Positions 24,011 through 37,117 are shown, counted from the first letter of the stretch. The stretch is 64,000 bases of DNA from Calycina herbarum (GCA_001414485.1 LLEY01000207.1:31156-95155), one strand, 5' to 3'. Made by a program: numbers and translations. The notes: a model not told the origin generated them from the sequence alone.

Positions 24011-25785
24011 GGCGAATGCCGTTCGATGAAGCCTGTTGTAGTCGTAAAGGATGTTGTGGGGAAGGTTATGTTGGACTCGAGTCTCGAAGGGATCTAAGAG
24101 GATATGAATGCGTCCGTCAAGGATACTTGTCGTTATTGGCAGACGTTTGGGGCCCAAGTAATCGTTGCGCAAAAGAGGAGGTGTTGGCTCGTTATCGTTC
24201 TGCAATGTGGCTGCCCGCAAAGTCAATCTTTGCCTTCCGATGCCGTGACCGGACGACTACTTTTGCGGAGAAGTCGCGAAGGGGCGCATAGAAATAGTAA
24301 AACCGATGCGCTGCGCTCGAGCCTTGATGCCTTTGGAAGTTGAAGGCGCAAGAAACTTCTTAAGAACAAGACAGACTGCAAGGGACAACAAGAAAGGAGA
24401 GGTAAGGAGGGAAGGGTCTGAGTTGGTTGTTGTTGTTGATTGATAGCAAGCCTGGCAGGATATAAAACGTCAGTTCTTTTATCGTGCAGCGGGTCAGTCC
24501 CTTGCCGTAATCCGAATTGTTGCGTTACCATCTAAACAGCTGGTTGGTAAAGCTTATCTGAATAATCACGCAGTTACGCTAGCAAAACTTGATTTAAAAT
24601 TCCTTATTCAGAGTGAATAGAGAGGAGTAAAAAAATTTGTAATTTACCTACACAAAGCTGAAGTAAAAGACATCTGCAAAGGTATATAGGGATAGCAACT
24701 TTATAGATTTTGAGAGGACGCAATTTAAATTACAAGAGAGATAAGATTGCCTTTTGCTTATTTGCTCTTATTTGCTCATACAAGTTATAAGCCTGACTTT
24801 CATAGAGCTGGAAATGACACTAGCAATTAAGGAAAGTGGGGGTAGTTTTGGAATTGCCCCCGTCCAACCTGACAGAGGTGGACGTCATCCACAAGTTACC
24901 GTTCACGTGATCCGCCTTAAATCCGAGTTGGATTGCTGGTGCTATTTTGTAGAAACGTACAATCGGGGTTTCAAAGCTGAAGTGGCATGAGAACAAATTA
25001 AGTAAAAAGATCTAGAAAACAATTGTTAGAAAGTGCAAAATCGACAATCGGTCGCTGATATGCAAGTATCCGATTCCTCTCCTCACTCCATCGTCATCAT
25101 AGCATCACAGCAGACCATCGTACAAACTCCATTGGAATAGAGGGGTAAATGAGGGGCTCAGTTCTTTTATTTTCGTGGTACTAGATGAAGATATGTGAAT
25201 TCCTGCACAACTCACATGGCCATCACACCGGCCCATGTGTTGTACAAGTTGACTCCAAGTTGGCTCTATGCAAGGCGCCTGAGCCGAATATCATGATCCG
25301 TATGGTTCGTAACCCGAACACTGCAGGAAATCCCCGGGAGTCTCGATCTCTCGGAATTGGATTCATTCTTTCCTGCCCCTCACTTCGTGTAACTTTCCAT
25401 CAAGCTTTGTGGTGGTTGTTACAATGCTGCCTGTCGAAGTTGGAGAGCGGTGCGATTGGAGATTTTTTTCTCGCGAAGTTGGACGTTGTGTGATATGTGA
25501 AGAAGCAATGTCAGCAAGATAGGCTCGTCATAGTAGGTATCTCTCGGCTTCGTGTTTGAACAGGGCCTCCCCAACAAAGCACCACCATTTGTCCGGGAAT
25601 TTTGCCAAATGTAGCACGATTCAGGGCTTTTTTCGGATCATGTTGCCGTAAATAAAGAGATCGCGATGAGACTACCCTCAAGGAACAAGATCTTCCTTCA
25701 ACACATTGACGATGACCAGAAGGATGAGGAATACCAGTAGCAGCTTCGACAACAGTCAGTAATCTATTCTTGCGAATATCTACAA
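24011..25785. other. Intergenic region upstream of the zinc transporter
   Basis: Promoter region of the zinc transporter plus the 3' region of the DUF202 gene. The longest frames (24223-24531 and 25185-25493) have no recognisable features and overlap others on the opposite strand. No gene supported. Confidence 0.45.
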
Positions 25786-26798
25786 TCATAAACTCACAAT
25801 GAGTAATCCAAAGGCTAAAGCAACAATCTCAAACCCTCCCGAAATTGCCTTTCCCCTTACAATTGCATTCTGAGTTCTCCATGTTCTGAAGCATCCAATT
25901 GCCAATGAATAGATTGCTGCTCCTTGGCAAATGCAAGATAATGGCTTTCCGAGAACATAAAAACCGATATGATTGTTTGGAATGGGAGCATGTTGAAGGC
26001 GGCTGATCGAGGATCAGCAAGCTTGAAGGTGTGCTGTTGATTGCTATAAAACAAATGTACTTACAATAACTGAGCAACAGTGATGCCCATCATGGATAAA
26101 GCGAGTGATGTTCTCAGGTAGCCAAGAAATGTCCTCTCGAGCGCTGTAGGCGATGGTCAGCAAACTTCAATATACATCAACTCGTGTACAATCTCGAGAT
26201 GCAAAAAGTATAACTTTGATCATTGCAGAAAGTATCATTTTATTTAGCGCAAATGAATTTTGATACGAGTTGGACCTTCATCTATGCAAATATCGGGTCT
26301 GAATGAACTCGTGAAACAGTGTTTGCAACGAAGATATAAGTAAAGCAGCTTAGGACAAAAGGATTCGGCAGAAAGCGGCCGCGGCTCCGGAAACAATTTG
26401 GATGATGGGATATTTAATAAATGAACATGTGATTCCATGATAAGCTGAAATTGCATGAGGTTGAGGAGAAGAAGAAGAAGCAAAGTAATATGCTTACCCA
26501 GATGATCCCTACATGATTGGTGATCAACGGTGATACTGATCTGGCGTCGCCAAACCTTTCTGATACCAGCGGTGAGAGAAGCGAATAGAGTTGACGGTTT
26601 TTCTGATAGAGTAGATGTTGATGCATAGCGGGTGGAAGCTCGACTATAATTCCTTCTTAATCGAGCGAGTTCAGTCGCCCCGCGAGAGTTTTCATGAAGG
26701 GACTCCCTCTCGAGGGATTCATCGTGTTGATTGTCGTCGTGCTGGGTGGATTCGCCTTCGGTCTGGCCCGGCTCAATTGGTGTGGAGGTTTCAGCCAT
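25786..26798 (-). CDS. DUF202 family small membrane protein
   Basis: Three exons, 26798-26498, 26143-26065 and 26002-25786, 198 aa. The N-terminal ~90 residues are hydrophilic and Glu/Ser/Arg-rich. Then comes the family signature ALERTFLGYLRTSLAL, TM1, AQLFRLQH at the exon 2/3 junction, TM2 with a CFRTWRTQNA loop, and a third helix ending just before the stop. The residues placed at the second junction (AQL|FRLQH) match the conserved family pattern, which supports the 62-nt intron. Intron 1 is long (354 nt) but joins DHL to ALERT in frame. DUF202 proteins are related to the membrane part of the VTC polyphosphate complex; the role of single-domain members is unknown. Confidence 0.85.
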
Positions 26799-28537
26799 TG
26801 CTGGAACGGCTACTGCACAGCAACTGTACGTATGACTGCGGCGAAAGCCACTGGAAGAAGGATGGAAATTGCGAATTGTCGGGTGGAGTTTTTGTTTTTC
26901 TAGGTTCTGGCTGAATGTGAGGAAAAGGAAAGTGGGGAGACGTTGAGATGGATTAGATTAGATCTTGTTTTTTGAGTGGTTGACTCGATCGTGACTGCCG
27001 TTGGAGTTCATCGATGCGAGCAGGTTAGCAGCGAACTTAAAGCCAATTTCCTGTTCCTCTGTGTCTATCCTTTTATTCGGATTCTACCAATTTCTGGACA
27101 CACTGGTGTACCAAGTTTGGTGGGGACCTAAGAAGTATCTTGGTACACCTTTGCGGTCTGACCGAAAACCAAGCCAATTCTCACATCGGCGTGATCACTT
27201 TGTATGTACGTATCCTTTTCATCGGCAGTACAGTACCTAAACCTAGCTCTCACCTCCTTCGACAACCGTGACGGGGTTTCTTCAACACTCAACGGCGGTT
27301 GCATACTCGATCGCACACTCGTAAAGGAAACCTGGCGAGGCCGGCCCGGCTTCCGGAGAAAATCGCCTCAGTTTGCCGCTCTTCCTGGTGTTGTGTTGTC
27401 TGCACGCCTTGTGAACACCGGAATCCAAATGTTGAGGCCCTTTGAAAGGAGGCACTCGAAACGCCCCCCTCTGTCTCCATTCTCGGCGTCGTGCTGTACG
27501 CATGTCTGCATATGTATTCATTGTCTCCACAAACTCTTTAGGCCCTTTCCGGCTGGTCCATCGTGCATTTCGTCTCCCGAATCCATTGAGACCTCCGAAG
27601 GACGACATGAGATGGAGCTTTTTGCGAGGCATATCTTGCAAAACGAGATATCTCCTCTTTCAAAGCTCCACTGAACTCGTCTGCGATTGATATCCAGAAA
27701 GAGCAACTGCAGGAGTTCCCCTCTTCGTCTGGCCTTTTGCTCGGATTCCGAAGTCCCCGAATCAGAGACAAGAGGAGGCTCGCGGCGACGGTCCGCCAAT
27801 ACCGTTTTCTGTTGTTATCTAGTACTTACAGTATCTGTTTTCTTTTTCAGAATATGTGTTACAACCCCCGCGCCGCCTTCACACCCTCCTCGCCGCACCC
27901 ATCACTCCGTACCTCCTAGTCCAGCCCTCCATACACAGAGATGCCGGGCGGGAGAAGCATGTACGAGGGGCGATATCCTGGATCTTGTTATATGCCTGTT
28001 GTAGGGCTTGTAGGGTCTAGCCTGTGCCGAACAGATCCGGTGTCTGCAAGTGGAGCTTGTGTAAGAAACTGACTTCAGTTGAGCTCGTCTGTTTCTTCCA
28101 TCCGTCACAAACCCCATCTACCAGTCTCGAGCTGCCCGCCTATTCAGCCGCCGAGTCGTGGTGTCATGGGTTGGATCACGTTTATCTGTCATCAATAGAC
28201 CACTGACTACCACTTATGGCGAAATTCTGGCTGTTTATCCGTCTTATTTGTCTGCACGAGTTTTGTTGTAGGGTAGCTGTCTTCTTCCATCCCTACTAGC
28301 TTATATCCTTTTTGATATATAGCTTCTTTCCTCCCTCATTTATTTTGGGTGTGTTTGATACCTCTCCTAAGTCTCAAGAGGATCCTCAATACGAATCTCG
28401 TCTCCTCTCTATATTTTCTCCTTCGTCCTTACGAAAGTACATCCTATAACGATTGTAGGTCGAATCGAACGATCTCGTTGAAGGGTAGTCAAGTTCGCGA
28501 AGTTGTGAGGGGAAAAAAACATTATACACTTTGAACC
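26799..28537. other. Divergent intergenic region, GC-rich centre
   Basis: Shared upstream region of the DUF202 and beta-glucosidase genes. Between 27200 and 28000 it is less AT-rich, so several overlapping open frames exist on both strands. None has a domain, consistent composition or splice support. Around 28260-28450 it is pyrimidine-rich, as expected for the beta-glucosidase leader. Confidence 0.45.
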
Positions 28538-31465
28538 ATGGCGGAATCACCAGCTAGTCAGGTCAAAGACCTTGTATTCGACAAATATAATGAAGACTTA
28601 GAGAGCCGATCAAGCGCAGATATAACCAACACACCAGATTCTGATATTTATCCACCAAGCAGTCCCAAAACCACAAACGGTGACTTGACCAGTGGTGCGG
28701 GTCCTCGGGCCAACTCCCGAACCAAGGCGGCATCGTTATCTTTAGAGGAGCAGGTGAGTTGAATTGTATATATTTGCTACGAAAACAGCCATACTGATAG
28801 ATTAGGTCTCGCTTTTGCTTGGTGCTGATTTCTGGAGATTGAAAGGGATACCTGAGAAAGGAATCCCAAGTATAAAGACTAGCGATGGTCCCAATGGCGC
28901 TCGTGGAGCGATATTCAAAGCCGGAACCAAGGTATATATATATCTTCCATGCTACACCATGAAATGAAATACTGACTCACAAGGCTGCTCTATTTCCATG
29001 TGGTGTTTCACTAGCTGCAACATTCAATTCAAAACTCCTCTACCAAGTTGGACAGCATCTTGCGGATGAGACAAGAGCCAGATCTGCTGATGTACTTTTG
29101 GCTCCCACAGTTTGCTTACATAGGGGACCATTGGGTGGTCGAAATTTCGAGTCCTTTTCCGAAGATCCATATTTAACTGGAAAGCTGGCAGTCGAGTATA
29201 TCAATGGACTCCAAGCAAAGGGAATCGCAGCAACTATCAAACGTGAGTTTCGATTTGCCTTTAATGATATCGACGCTTATTGTTACAGATTTCGTGGGCA
29301 ATGAACAAGAAACTGAAAGAATGAAAATCGACTCGATTGTACAAGAGCGCCCTCTACGAGAATTGTACCTTCGTCCTTTTGAGATGGCCGTTCGAGATGC
29401 AAATCCTTGGGCAGTCATGTCTTCATATAACCTTATCAATGGTGTTCACGCAGATTCTCATACACACACCCTCAAGGATATTTTACGAGGGGAGTGGGGT
29501 TTTGAAGGGTGGGTGATTCCTCTTATCGAGGTTACCAATTCTAACTTTTTGCAGGATGGTCATGTCTGATTGGGGTGGGGTGAACTCGATCGCTGAATCC
29601 ATCGAGGCTGGATGTGATGTAGAAATGCCCATGTCTTTAAAATGGCGGGGCGAAAAAGCCTTAGCAGCCGTGAAAGACGGATCACTCAGCAAGGAAGCCG
29701 TGGAAAAGGCCGCGGCAAACGTATTGTATTTGGTCGAGCGAACAAAGGGCAGTGATATGTCACCCGAAGCAGCCGAACGAGAAGATGACCGAGAAGAAAC
29801 GAGAAACCTTATTCGGGATGCAGGCGTCGAAGGGCTGACTCTGCTGAAGAACGAAGGGAGTGTTCTCCCAATAAAACCGTCTCAAACGAAAATCGCCGTT
29901 ATTGGACCCAATGCCAACCGAGCCATTGCTGGAGGTGGTGGAAGTGCTAGTCTTAATCCTTACTACAACACTCTCCCTCTGGATAGTATCAAGGCGGTTC
30001 CTGGCAAGAATGTTACGTATTCTATTGGGTGTCAAACATACAAATGGCTTCCTTTAGCTGCGGATTACTGCACCACCGCTGCAGGCGAGCAAGGAGTGAG
30101 CCTTGAGTTTTTTATTGGCGACAAATTTGAAGGCACGCCAAAGGTAATCCAGCACAGGACGAATACTGATCTCTTCTTATGGGATTCGGTTCCACTAGAA
30201 GTTGGTGGTGTATGGTCATGTCATTGCAAAACGAGAATTACACCAACGACAACCGGACGACACACGATCAGTTTTTCCAGTGTCGGACCAGGAAGGTTAC
30301 TTGTGAATGGCAAGGTTCTGGTGGATCTATGGAACTGGACAGAGGAGGGAGAAGCAATGTTCGATGGCTCAAAAGACATCTTGGTCGACATAGACCTAGA
30401 AGCCGGCGTTCCAGCAGAAGTCGTAGCAGAAATCAACAACGAAGTCCGACCCATCGCCCGACAAAAGTCAGCAAAACTAACACACCACAACGGCGGTTGT
30501 CGAATCGGATACAAGGAAGAAGATAAAGTCGATTATCTCCAAAAAGCCGTTGAAGCTGCGAAAGTCGCTGATGTTGCAATTGTTATCGTGGGACTTGATG
30601 AGGAATGGGAGTCTGAGGGATATGATCGTCAGACTATGGATTTACCGAAGGATGGAAGTCAGGATCGTCTTGTTGATGCGGTGTTGAAAGCTAATCCTAA
30701 TACGATTGTTGTTAATCAGTCTGGGAGTCCTGTTACAATGCCTTGGGCAGAGAGGGTTCCGGCTATTTTGCAGGGGTGGTATCAAGGCCAGGAAGCGGGA
30801 AATGCACTTGCTGATGTGCTTTTTGGGACGAGAAATCCTAGCGGGAAGTTGCCTGTATGTTATTTTTACTTTTTTTATCTTCAGTCAAGTATTGTGTTAA
30901 TGATCTTTAGACCACATTTCCCAAACGCCTCCAAGATAACCCAACATACCACAACTGGCCTGGCGAAAACTGCAAAGTCGTCTATGGGGAAGGTCTGTAC
31001 ATCGGATACAGGCACTACGAACATCTCAATCTCGCACCTCTCTTCCCCTTCGGTCATGGCTTGTCATATACCACCTTTTTATATGGGAAACCATCCATCA
31101 GCAATACGGTATTGAAAAATGGGGAAAGTATCACAGTCACGATTCCGATCACGAATACTGGATCTAGAGAGGGAGCGGAGGTTGTTCAGGGGTATGTTAA
31201 GGATGTTAAGTCTAGATTACCTAGACCCGAGAAGGAGTTGAGGGCTTTCGATAAGGTGTTCTTGGAGGCTGGTGAGACGAAAGTGGCGACGCTTGTGATT
31301 GATAGGTATTCGGTTGGGTACTGGGATACGGATTTGGGGGATACTGAGACGGGAGGATGGGTTGCTGAGAAGGGGACGTTTGAGGCTTTGATTGGGGCTA
31401 GTAGTGCTGATATTAGGGAGAAGATTGCTTTTGAGGTTGAGGAGAGTTTTACTTGGATTTTTTAG
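28538..31465 (+). CDS. GH3 beta-glucosidase with PA14 insert
   Basis: Six exons: 28538-28753, 28806-28931, 28984-29242, 29289-29508, 29555-30854, 30911-31465; 891 aa. It should hydrolyse terminal beta-glucosides. The N-terminal barrel has TSDGPNGARG, GRNFESFSEDP and IKHFVGNEQE. The nucleophile is Asp279 in VMSDWGG, placed just after intron 4. A PA14 domain (about 415-560, with DLFLWDSVP, TGRHTISFSSVGPGRLLVNGK) splits the second domain, and a C-terminal fibronectin-III-like domain ends in the SYTTF/GAEVVQGYV region. There is no signal peptide, so it is probably intracellular. The first ~70 residues are a Ser/Asp-rich extension outside the catalytic domain. Confidence 0.93.
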
Positions 31466-32311
31466 TTGGGGATTGGAAGATGGGAGGAATTTTAGGTTGG
31501 TAGTCATAGATTTGTTTGTAGGAATAGTCACTGTGTTCCTCTCTTTTGGTTGGATTTCCTTGTTTAATGAAATGGTTCTTGGGGTTATGAATGATAGAAC
31601 AGATTGATGACGAAAACTGAATTTTTGATGATTTTGATGTGAGCATTCCTTCGGACGTGAATGGTTTTATATTGGAACACACGCAGCCTCTCTCTCTCTT
31701 CTAATATGTTGCGGTTCTTGGAGTACGTAGAGGATCCATATTCACTGTTCATATTGGGATAATAATTGGGATCTTGATATAATACTTATAATTCTCTGAG
31801 AATGCTTAATGTGATAAGAGGAGTGCCCGAGAAAAACACCACCCAAGTTTTATTGCTTGGTTCGGCCAAATGACTTGGCTAGGGTAAAAGGTTTTACACT
31901 TCGCATTTTCAAATGCAGAATAAAATGATCAGATGAGCTTCTTTCGATGGCAGGTATTCATAGATGATCAATTTTGTAGTTGTAGCGCAAAAAGAGGCTC
32001 TATTCAGAGAAGTCTAGGAATATTTAAAGTAGAATGTTCTCCAGGAGTCCATTTCGTGAGAAGTTAGAATCATTGGAGATAAATTTGTGGTGTTCTCAAT
32101 ACCCCACAAGTTCAGGCTTCAAACCCGACAGGCCACTCGCCCCTGCAACCCTGAACAAGCCCCCTGCAACATCGAAATATCTCAATATTTCCTCCCCCTT
32201 TACCCTCCCGAGTACTATCCCCCTCTCTCAAATCTCCCTGGCATCGGTATTCCCCTCATTACCTCCTTGGCAAACACGCAAACCTCGGGATGGCACACGT
32301 ACAGAGATACA
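31466..32311. other. Intergenic region between tandem + genes
   Basis: 3' region of the beta-glucosidase and promoter/5'UTR of the phosphoesterase. A CTCTCTCTCT run lies at about 31689. Long C/T-rich stretches lie at 32150-32260, typical of fungal leaders. No gene supported. Confidence 0.5.
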
Positions 32312-34534
32312 ATGGCACCTACATATTATAGCGCATCGCGCTCAACACGCGACCACTTCATCGAACCCCCTTCCGTCCTTTCGCGCATCTTCTCCATTCT
32401 CCCCACCGACCTCTCTTTACAGATACGAAGGCTCTGGGATAGGAAGGAGTACAATATGGTCTCAACGAAGCATTCGAGGATTCCGAGGAGTATGAGGAGG
32501 TGGCAGTTTAATCCGAGGAGTTGGTTGAATTTACCGCATTTGCTGGTCGGTGTATGGATGGTGATGCTGTTTTGGGGCGAGAGATGGGTATTTCAGAGTG
32601 CCGTGGAGGAGTGTAAATGGCAGAATTGGGAGAGATGGGTAAGGGCAATCCTTGGGGTTTCTATGAGGAGGAAGGCCTGTTGAATTGCTGGCTGACGGTC
32701 AAATGTGTAGCCCAAAGATGCGACGCCCCATCATTTAATACTCCTCGCAGATCCGCAACTGATTGATCCTCATTCGTATCCTGGTCGCCCGTGGCCGTTG
32801 GATCAGTTCACCATGTTACATACGGATAATTATATGAAGAGGGCCTATATTTCGTTGCAGAAGATGCTACACCCGGACACCATTTTCTTTTTGGGGGATC
32901 TGTTCGATGGGGGAAGGGAATGGAAAACCGCAAAGGGAAATACGAAAGATCAGTCGTGGGCAAACGGACTGAGACCGTCTGGGGAAGAGGCATTTGTGGA
33001 AACATGGGGGAAGAGATATGGGGAGGACTTTTGGCTCCACGAATACGATCGATTTGGGAGGATATTCTATAAATATTGGAATTTGGCTGGGGCGGAGGCT
33101 GGTCCGGGACAGCGGGGCAGAAGGATTATTTCGAGTTTGCCTGGAAACCACGATCTTGGATATGGAGAACTTATCAAAATCCCGATACGAAACCGATTCG
33201 AGGTATATTTTGGAGAGGGGAATAGGGTCGATGTTATTGCGAACCACACGTTTGTTTCGATAGACTCAGTGTCGCTGGGTGCTAGCGAATCGAAACATGA
33301 TACAACGGACATCACGCAACCAGTCAATGACTTTCTGGCGAACGTCAAAGTTACGAAGAGGAAGGCTGTTGCGAACGAATTGAGTTACCAAGCGGGTCGA
33401 GAAAGGACTGTACAATACAATCATGGGGTGGAAGATTTGGAGAATGTGGATTTTACCAAGATGCCAACTACTGACCCAGGACCAAACACTCCCGAATTTC
33501 CAACAATCCTCCTTACTCACGTACCCCTCTATCGCAACCCTGGAACTCCATGTGGTCCTCTAAGGGAACGCTGGCCTCCAGCGAAACCACCACCAGGGCA
33601 AACCACGCCAGTGTTTCCAGATGATAGAAACGCATTTCCCGTCTCCAGAGGCTACCAATACCAAACTGTTCTCAGCGAAAGCGACTCCATTAAAGTAATC
33701 GACTCCATTGGAAATGTACAACAAGTATTTTCCGGAGATGACCACGATTACTGCGAAATCATACATCCAGAAAACAAAAATAAAGCTCGAGAAATTACCG
33801 TCAAAGCTATATCTTGGGCTATGGGCGTTCGAAAGCCAGGATTTCTTATGCTTAGTATGTGGAATCCCGTTGGACCAGACGGAAAACCCCTACATTACAC
33901 ACCCACCGGTCACGGTGCAGTTCCTACACCACCAATTACCACAGAGACTCATTTATGTCTGCTACCCGACCAATTAGGAATTTTCACGCGCTATGGAATC
34001 TTTATAGTCATCTCCCTGCTCGCCCTCATCATCCGCGCTATTTTAACGCCAATCCTCAAACTCACACCTTTCTCTCAACCGCGTTCATCATACCCAGAAA
34101 CTTCCACCCTCCTCCCAACGACTAAACCCCGCACCTCCTTGCCCTCACAACATACACCCAACTCCTCAAATTCCTCTACCTCCTCGACATCATCCAAAAC
34201 TCTCGCTCCTCGCACAGCAACAGCAAGGACCCGATCCGTTTCCCCTTCAAATGGTTACGGTCTCCCACCCTCTCAAGTCCGTTTCGCTACTCCGCCTTTA
34301 ATAAACAACGCGGGCTATTATCCTCCACCTGTTTCTAGTGTTGATGAAGAGGATTTGAGTGATCACCAGATGGCGTACGATGATAAGAAGGAATTTGTGG
34401 GTTTGGAAGGGGTGAACAGGAAACCGGCTACGCCGTTGCAGAGGATATGGAGGGAGATGTGGACTACACTTTGGAGGGTTGTTTGGATGGTTATGGCTGT
34501 TTACTTTTGGTTGGTTTGGTTTTATCCTACATGA
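32312..34534 (+). CDS. ER metallophosphoesterase (TED1/CDC1-like)
   Basis: Two exons, 32312-32638 and 32711-34534, 716 aa. Relatives remodel the GPI-anchor glycan by removing ethanolamine phosphate in the ER/Golgi. One membrane helix lies near residue 75 (LPHLLVGVWMVMLFW). Calcineurin-like metal motifs follow: LADPQLIDPHSYPGRPWP, FFLGDLFDGG, LPGNHDLGYG, LTHVPLYR and SGDDHDYC. Two further hydrophobic segments flank a low-complexity Ser/Thr/Pro linker, and the last sits at the extreme C-terminus. The intron joins ERW to PKDATPHHLILLADPQ, restoring the family pattern. Membrane topology is inferred. Confidence 0.9.
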
Positions 34535-35460
34535 GAGGATTTCGTTTTGTGTTTTGAACTCTTGTGTTGTATAATTATACGGGGTTCGAAAGAATGCTAT
34601 GGCTTGAGTAAGAGACTGGCAAGGTCTCTTTTTTGTATATTTGACATATCTATTTTTTGGTTTTAAGAATAGAAGGACTTCAAGTAGCGCTTATAGTATT
34701 ATTAGGCATTTCTCTTTAAATAGTAAGAGAGTTAGTAAGTAAGTATAAAAATATAATCAATCTTTAATTGTTCTTAATATACTCTTATTTTCTTAAAATA
34801 AGTATAAATTAAAAAGCTAAGACTCTGTTTAGAATTATAATTTTAGCTTAGATATTTTAGTAGATATTTAAGTTAACGTGGTTTATCAGCGAGTCGATCA
34901 CTAAAAATACATACAAAAAACGTCTGTGCAACCCTAGTAAAAATCTATAATTCTTAATAAAAATTAATAAAATTAAAAACTTTACTTTATTACTATATAT
35001 GTAAATAATATTAGAAATCTTAGATACTAACTAATTATAATAGCTAAGTTATTAAATAAATTAAAAAAAATCTATGAATACAGGGGTAATTTTAAGCGAA
35101 TCGTTAGTTATAGCTAGTAAGCGTTTAAAAATTTCAATATTACTTATTTATATAGTAATAAAGTAGATTTTTTAATTTTATTAATTTTTATTGTGAATTA
35201 CAGATTTTTACTAGGGTTGCACAGACGTTTTTTGTATGTATTTTTAGTGATCGACTCGCTGATATGATCGACTCGCTGATAAACCACGTTATATATAATA
35301 TTTTAGATTATTATTATTTACTCTCTAGTATATAGCTTAAGTACTAGAGAGTTAGACTATACTTTAGAGAGATTACTAATCTATTTTTTAGAGCTTAGTA
35401 TAAGAATAAACTACTTAAGTACTTAAGTAGTACTCTAAGTAGTCTAAGCAGAGTAGGCGA
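34535..35460. repeat. AT-rich tract, RIP-like, hosting an inverted-repeat element
   Basis: About 34680-35440 is dominated by A and T with many TA dinucleotides, TAGTA/TACTA words and small palindromes (such as ACTTAAGTACTTAAGT near 35420). No frame is open for long. It resembles old transposon sequence decayed by repeat-induced point mutation. The element at 34876-35289 is inserted inside it and retains GC-containing ends. Confidence 0.5.
34876..35289. mobile_element. Non-autonomous TIR element (MITE), TA target site
   Basis: 414 bp. The left end ACGTGGTTTATCAGCGAGTC is repeated in inverted orientation at the right end, and the arms stay nearly identical for about 120 bp (to about 35006 and from about 35143). 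TA dinucleotides at 34874-34875 and 35290-35291 look like the duplicated target. It has no coding capacity. A TA target and long TIRs suggest mobilisation by a Tc1/mariner or pogo-type transposase (inference). The right arm has an extra copy of GATCGACTCGCTGAT plus AT, so the two ends are not exact mirror images. Confidence 0.85.
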
Positions 35461-35652
35461 TGCTAGTATAACACAGCTTCAAAGACATATTGGCGACGGG
35501 CCTGCAGAGGTGAACAAAGCTATTAAACAACTCCACATTTACTCTCCTTACATTCGCATTCTTCACTTTTTTCCATTACATCTATCAAATTCCTCATCTC
35601 TATATTCATTCCATTACAATTTGGGGGTGTGTCGTAAAGCGTGGGACACAAT

Positions 35653-37117
35653 TTATATCCCCCACATATTAGAGGAGTTCATGAGGAGGATGTATGATAA
35701 GACTATCTTATTAAATATTGTCAAAAAGCTATCCGATAAAGAGATTTGGGTCAAAGAGTTACCTTTAAAGATGTGCCGTTGCTTACAAACGTCTTCGAAC
35801 TCCGCTAATTTAAAAGACTTGATAATACATTGTGAAGGTACCCATCCATATACGAGATAGTGCCTAGGCCAGGCGTATTGAACACCCCCTTTCATGGTAG
35901 ATCCTCCAAGCTGCTATACTATAAAGTCTGACCGCTGCCAGGGAATCCTCATCCTATCCAGGCTGGCTACGTTGATGATCGTAACACGACAATTTTGCTG
36001 GGAACATCTGAAGTAAGGTGAAAGCTTCGAAAGTATCCATGAAGCATCGTCGCTAAAGGATATCCAGTCCGAAGGGCTCTTTCTATCTTCACAGTGATTC
36101 GAAACTTTTTGTAAATCCACGAGCTCCTTATCCTTCAATTCAATAAAGTCGTTCGCCGGCTGACACTTCTTCCAATTCCACAACGAAATCCGAGTGACTC
36201 TGTATATAACGTGTGCAATTCATCATTCCAGATTCGTATCAAGGTCCGCGGTGGATCAAAGGGATTTAATCGCGTCGTATATATTGTAGCTCGAGTAGGA
36301 CTCTCTATTTCCTTCAGCTTGTGTCTTAGAAGCACATTCATTGCGCGCGAGAGTTCCAAGTATGTATTGCGTGGACAATCCCCTCTCTTCTGCAAGCCAG
36401 CTAGTACATCTTTAATAGGAACATCATTGCCCGGAGTAACGGATTTGCCCAGTGCTGCATCAGAAATATAACTTGCTGGGTCCGAAGATCGAAGGAGCCA
36501 CTTCTCTAAGAACTGTATGACCTGCTCATTATCCCGGATATTCGTAGTAGCCGATAGTAACTGCTTGTTTAAACAATTCCATTTTGCAGTCAGTTGATAC
36601 TCCTCGGAGCTTGACGAATCTTCTGCAAAGAAAACCTTTTCCTCGTTCTCGAAAATAGGGAGCGCAGATTCATCTAACTTTTTGCAAAAGTTAGACAACA
36701 GCCACTCAACGCACGGTCGTTGCATTCTCTTCCATTTTATACAATTTATTGTAAGAGAGTTGAGGCACCCAAGGGATGAAATCTGGTTCTCGGGTTGAAA
36801 TTCCAATACTTTCTCGTGAGCCAATCTTAACGTACCCGAAAATTTTCTTTGTTGACATCGTCGCGTCAAACCCGCCCCACTTATCAGGGAATGCCCTCAA
36901 CCATCCATCTCCCAACCACGGCGAAGCATCGGGACACCAAAAGTGGATCCACCCCACAATCCCAAGATTCGTTGATATTCCCAAATAACAGCCTGGCTGT
37001 CATCAATTAGCAGGTTTCTTGCCCAGTTGTCGATGGTGGCATCGACGACTGGGGTCAACTCTGGGAGTGCCCGTAAACCTCGGTCTAGGTCTACTCGGCG
37101 TGGTAGAAACAGTCGAG
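35653..37117 (-). pseudogene. Decayed gene, DUF7587-like C-terminus (tentative)
   Basis: Protein-like sequence runs through several frames on the minus strand. An open segment from 37117 contains …VVDATIDNWARNLLIDDS…. A long one from 36869 to about 36190 ends in …PPRTLIRIWNDELHTLYTE…. The continuation …WISFSDDASWILSKL… to …RIPWQRSDFIV lies in a different frame with no room for an intron, so a small indel is likely. An in-frame TAG at 35914-35916 then cuts off …HYLVYGWVPSQCIIKSF… (ends 35653). The RIWNDE/WISFSDD pattern recalls the fungal DUF7587 family, from memory only. The adjacent AT-rich tract suggests the area has been exposed to mutation. It could also be a multi-exon gene. Confidence 0.4.

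Noticed and set aside
27204..27799. Overlapping frames of 80-156 codons on both strands
   Set aside because: They result from low stop-codon density in a less AT-rich promoter region. No frame has a domain, consistent composition or splice support.
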